Below, one piece after another: positions 59,157 to 64,000 of a stretch of DNA of 64,000 nucleotides. A model generated the notes under the pieces. The model was not told the DNA's origin, did no database searches, and saw nothing but the letters and a program-made list of their open reading frames with translations. Location of the stretch: assembly GCF_051622035.1 (NCBI RefSeq), contig NC_135358.1:17022501-17086500 (forward strand). The letters run 5' to 3'. The first letter of the stretch is position 1; the number at the start of each line of letters is the position of its first letter. This stretch comes from Arctopsyche grandis (Eukaryota; Arthropoda; Insecta; Trichoptera; Hydropsychidae). Made by a program: the position numbers and the translations under genes.

Positions 59157-59926
59157 TAGAAAATTTACGTTATATCAAGGAAACGTTAAAAGGAAATTTG
59201 CGTCGATTTTAAACACTGACCTGTGCTTCCAATCAATCAATTCATATCGACAAAAAGTGTTTTTATTAGAAAATATTTTTTTTTACCATTTGAAAAAAAT
59301 AAACGCTTAATATTCACCTTTGCATTTTAATTGGGTCGATTATTATTATTTTACTAGTGTTGTACCCGATGGCATCATCGCATGGGTGTTGGCATGTTAT
59401 TAAATAATAAAAAAATATAAGAAATGTGTCGGTCCTGTGTTCAATCCGCACTCGGTCGATTTTTTTTCAAATACCTTTTAAATGTATTTAATTTAATATT
59501 TATATTTAATTGTTTAATATGAAAAATATGAACTAAAAACTACATACATACCTACTTACATATAAACAATGTAAAACACCCATAGAAAAATTAATTAAGT
59601 AATTAAATAAATTTTCAATAGATGGCGGTTTATTCTCAGCCCATAGGAAACATTAGTAACGATCAGTATATATAGAAGTTTTTTTCTTTTATTATTATAT
59701 TCGTATGCTTTGTTGGTTTAGTGGTTTAGCTGTGACGTAGGTACATATATGTTGAATCGAAACGACTATTATAGTACGGCGAGCGTTATCTCACACAGAC
59801 AGACAGACAGAATAGCGATATGATTGTTTTTAATTAATTTTTACCACGGTGTCATTACGGGATTGCCCCCAAATCGATACTTATGGCCAGCTTTGTATGT
59901 ATATACATACATACATACGTGTCGAT

Positions 59927-60267
<341 letters not shown>

Positions 60268-60284
60268 TGAAATGAAATTAAATG

Positions 60285-60425
60285 AAAAAATAGTGGTGAA
60301 ATATGAGGGTAGGTGGCCAATTTGGTAGGAACGGACAATGAAATCAGATAAAGGTCTGGCCAACAACATTGGATCAGGGATCGAACTCGTGACCCCTCAG
60401 CTGTTAGCATTATACATTAGCCACT
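60285..60425 (-). mobile_element. tRNA-derived SINE fragment
   Basis: On the minus strand, an A-box-like AATTCAGTGGCTAATG is followed by the B box GGGGTCACGAGTTCGATCCC, then GGCCAGACC and a shortened body. It keeps the head that the copy at 57400 has lost. Confidence 0.7.
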
Positions 60426-60604
60426 GAATTATGATTAGTTTTGACTGATAAACGACAGTTCATAGTCGCGGTATTTGTCAGAAACTACCTCAAAAAGCGC
60501 GCCAGACTAGCAACGGCCATTTTTTAAATTAATATTTTTCCTTGATGCCACTACAGGTTGCCCCTGAGCAACACATATGGTATTAAATTTGAACATATAA
60601 ATTT

Positions 60605-60885
60605 ATAGATTATAAATTTGAAATTATAATCAAATCGTGGTGACAAATATGTAGTAGGTAGAACGGTTTTTGCCAATTTTGATGAGGAACCATTTCAACA
60701 ATTAAATCAAATGATAGGAAATTAAATTAAATGATAGGAAACGATCGAATTAAAGTCACAAATCCAAGTCCAAGTCTGACCAGTAATACTCGGAATAAAA
60801 TCTTTTCAATCGAGGTCGATCGAGGGCTTGAACTCGGGAAACTGTCAGTGGTTTACAAAAACGCAACCACTGAACTATACTGCTG
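60605..60885 (-). mobile_element. tRNA-derived SINE copy
   Basis: The minus strand reads an A-box-like TATAGTTCAGTGGTTGCG, a B-box-like region GAGTTCAAGCCC, then CGATTGAAAAGATTTTATTC, GGTCAGACTTGGACTTGG, GATCGTTTCCTATCA. An internal direct duplication of TTAAATCAAATGATAGGAAA / TTAAATTAAATGATAGGAAA lies at about 60699-60738. The 3' end is near CACGATTTGATTATAATTTC. Confidence 0.75.
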
Positions 60886-60889
60886 AATA

Positions 60890-63800
60890 TATTTATATAT
60901 AGCGAAAATAGTCTTTTCAGTAACTGATAATTTTTTTCATGTTCCCGTCTTTATTTTGTGGTTTTATAGGCAAATATTTCATATTTTTGGAGACCAGAAC
61001 ATTTTTTTTATAGAATAATTTTTTTATTGAACGTTTCCTTGATACGATGCCAGGTTTCCAATAGGTCTATTGTGCAAATCCAAAATTTTAATTTTCTCTC
61101 CGGCTTACTGTACTTGTATATAATCCTCTTTTACGCGTATACATATATGTACATATCTACGTGTGTATTGTACCTATGTACATACAAACGTATAGACTTA
61201 TATACACGTATATACATATGTATAGACGAAAGCTCAATTTGATATACATACATATGTATGTACATATATTCAATTCTACTCTCGATTCCTTGTCCTGTAT
61301 TGAATGACATTGTTATAATAAAATTGTATACGACTACATATGTATGTATGTACATCTTGTACGAAATTTAATACATATAGTAAAAAACAGCGTGTTTTGT
61401 TCGTTTTCAATAGAAGGCAGGGAATTGTTTCATCGTTAGGGTTTCATTTATTTATTTTATTCGGTTTTAATCAATTCCACGTAATGCGTCCATATATTGT
61501 AGAATGAGACAAAACGGCATGGCGTATAAATTATTACCTCAGTCATAAATAATTTATAATGACAATCGGCGCTTCTGAAACGACTTCGTTTACAATGTAT
61601 ACGTTCGTTTACACGTGAAAATTTAATTCGAATGATTAATTGACTTTTCTTCCGTTGTTCCGAATTTCTTAATTATATATATTTAAGCAATAATTCAAGC
61701 ATACATAAATACACATACAAAATTCCCAAAATCTTTATATGCAAAATTGTTGATGAATTTCTTTCGTCTATAATTATATTTAGTTATTTCGAATTGTATA
61801 AAGCTACTTTTGTTGAAGTCGAAAAAAACTTCGGTTTATATTTCAACGTCTGTATATATTATTTTTGATAAAAAGTTCATGGCCGTACATCTCAAACTCA
61901 TAATGAGGCCGTATTATTTTATTATTATGTAAGTTGAACTTTTATGAAATGAGAGATATAACTGATAAAAATTATAACGGGGAACATTTAAGACTCTTAT
62001 TAACTCTGGATGGCATCAAATTAACATTTTTCACTAGAACTTGAAAGCGTTTTAGATAAAGCTAGCAAGATAATATAATTACAACTTTATATTCTTTCGA
62101 TATAATATATGTATTCAGTTTTAATATAAAATCCACGATATGTATACTTTGTGCGTATTTTTATGAAGAGAGTTTTGTACGTTTTCAAAATCTAAGAAAT
62201 ACAGCGAAACGGATTGTAAATATTTTATTAGATTGATTTTTCTACATTTAAAAGATTACTATACATACATATCTCGGATCTACCCGAATTAAAGTACATA
62301 TTACTATCGCATTTCTTTGTCGTTTAACAGTCTGATTCATTCAGTTTGCGTTACAATTTTGTAATAATGAAGAATTTTAATGACAACACGTTCGTTTACT
62401 CATACGTGAGTTGATATTGGATGAATCATTTGTTTGAAGAATCTCGCTTGCATCATCGAAATTCTTCAGCAAAGAACCTACTTATACATACCCTATAGAA
62501 ACACCCTGTATTTACATATGTATGTAGGTAGGATGCCTTTGTATTATGACAGGAAACAAAGGATAGATTCTCCGTACTCTCCGTCTGGCTTTCAGCGCAA
62601 CGACCTCTTCGTTTCATCCGGTTTTCCGCCTGCTGAAAAGGTCGACTACCCTTAAAATAAACCCTCTCGCTTTCCTCGACGGAGTTTTTCTTTTTTGTTT
62701 TCAAACCAGAAAAAATTCCAATGAAATACCGGATTCGAAGACGTAAAGAGAAAGAGAAAGCGCGCCCGGTGCGAGTACTTTATTTTTACGAGTCCTTACC
62801 CTCGTTCGACGTCCCTGAAAGCGGAAACCAGAAAACGTCAGGACTTTCTGCTCCTTTTTATTCGCTTGCGGCTCTTTAAGGGTTAAATAGGGTGCAAGCG
62901 GGCGATACGATTGACTTTTTACTCTTTTCGTGCGTAATACAAAGTACCTAACCATTAATTATATACCTACATATATATTATAGTTCAACCTATTATTAAA
63001 GACTAATATTAAAATTATATCAACTTTTTAATACAGTATTTTGAATGGATATGTTTTACAACTAATTTATATTTTGTACCTATACTTCAGTCAGTATATT
63101 TTTAATACAATATGATAAGTGTAAATGTATTTTAGTTTAATAATTATTTTCCTTTATAAAATTATTCAGATTAATAAATAATCATATGAAGATAATAAAA
63201 AAAAAGTATCACAATCAGTCGACCAAAAGATGTAATTTACTCTTGTGTAAAATTTAGTCGTTTCATTAACATGTTACACCACGAAACGTTTACACCACGA
63301 ATTAATTATATATTTTTTCGCTATTCAAATTTTATAATAATATTAAATTAATAGACCGGAAGTTATGTAGATTTTGATCTAAAACGGTATTTCATTTAGA
63401 TCGTGACCTAGGGATAATATTGCGTTTTCAAGATGGCATAAGCCTAGCTTTAATTCATCCCAGTTATTCCAGATGGGGTTTTTCATAGACCTTGAGATCT
63501 ATACGCCTTTGCATTTAATATATTTATCTGTAATATTATTTACATTATTTTTTTATTCCAAAGATAAAGTCTACTTACTGCCGGTCGTTTATTTTACAGC
63601 AAGCGAATTTATCACGTACACTCTGCAAAGTGCTCGCAATTCTAACATTTTAAAATCGTGGAAATGTCGACAGATGTTGTTGTTGTTGTGTGTGATGAAC
63701 ATTTCATTTTTCACTCTTCTTATCTCGCTGAGCTTGTTTGCGGAAGCGGCTATTACTTTTTTATTTTTTTTTTCAGCTGAAACGTTTACAAAATAAATCA

Positions 63801-64000
63801 ACGACGAGTTTTCCCACAATTTTCCCGAGCCAACGTATTGTTTGTTTATATGATGAAACTAATCGATTTATGAAACATTATTACATACTAATGTATTCAT
63901 ATATTTCATTGCCGTTTCCTGTCTGGCTAATATTTTGCATTAAAAAACAGCGACTGTGATATTTCAATAGACATGGATAACAACTTATTCATAAATAGAG
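60890..64000. other. Terminal stretch without recognised gene
   Basis: TACA/TATG microsatellites (61135-61360) and AT-rich DNA dominate. A patch of mixed composition at 62540-62900 and a hydrophobic open frame at 63473-63796 were examined, but neither shows a domain, splice sites or codon bias that would support a gene. Confidence 0.35.

Noticed and set aside
59414-59465. tRNA-like B-box sequence near GTGTTCAATCCGCACTCGG
   Set aside because: No cloverleaf can be drawn with a matching acceptor stem and A box; probably a repeat fragment.
63473-63796. Hydrophobic 107-codon open frame resembling a membrane protein
   Set aside because: Hydrophobicity follows from T-rich codons; no family motif, start context or splice signals.

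Overview
The window is nuclear DNA from an animal, almost certainly an insect. It is strongly AT-rich and has spliceosomal introns with GT..AG borders. TACA/TATG and (TA)n microsatellites are everywhere, many small foldback transposons are present, and the gene orthologues are recognisably metazoan. I cannot fix the species or order from the sequence alone.

Four protein-coding genes can be built exon by exon with consistent reading phases, and a fifth begins in the window. (1) At 7.56-8.53 kb (+) lies a Krueppel-like zinc-finger factor whose fingers look like KLF15. (2) At 11.31-15.80 kb (-) lies a ten-exon gene for a secreted-domain/transmembrane protein of the DGCR2/IDD family: signal peptide, one ten-cysteine VWC domain, one membrane span and a PPPY tail. 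(3) At 17.60-27.81 kb (+), head to head with it, lies a thirteen-exon KHDC4 (BLOM7/KIAA0907) orthologue with KH domains and a very long Gln/Pro/Asn/Met-rich tail. (4) At 34.27-38.66 kb (-) lies an OTUD7/Cezanne-type OTU deubiquitinase with a UBA-like domain and two A20-type zinc fingers. (5) At 44.45 kb (+) is a convincing first coding exon of an unidentified gene. I could not find its next exon, so 44.5-64 kb may be its first intron. The genes do not form a pathway. GC-rich patches near 15.9, 17.6, 38.5 and 44.2 kb coincide with the 5' ends of the four genes whose starts I could place, and a fifth at 5.7 kb may belong to the KLF gene.

The space between genes is a record of transposition. I could delimit several elements by terminal inverted repeats and target-site duplications. 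They are a hAT element with a transposase remnant inside a KHDC4 intron (22.6-23.5 kb), a second hAT inserted into an older foldback element (45.9-46.4 kb), and a PIF/Harbinger derivative with a transposase N-terminal fragment inserted into a palindromic MITE (39.1-40.1 kb). Two more palindromic elements lie just beyond that nest. There is also a Harbinger-like palindrome inside a LINE fragment (43.4-43.8 kb) and a TTAA-flanked piggyBac-like element (51.0-51.6 kb). Four decayed copies of one LINE family, a piece of a second LINE, and copies of a tRNA-derived SINE are also present. A frameshifted fragment of a MutS/MSH6 ATPase domain lies at 6.3-6.5 kb.

I see no CRISPR array, rRNA, convincing tRNA gene or bacterial operon, and nothing that amounts to an undescribed molecular system. 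The most interesting points are the nested transposons, the candidate 12-nt microexon in KHDC4, the duplicated A20 finger of the deubiquitinase, the DGCR2 relative without lectin and LDL-receptor domains, and the MSH6 relic.
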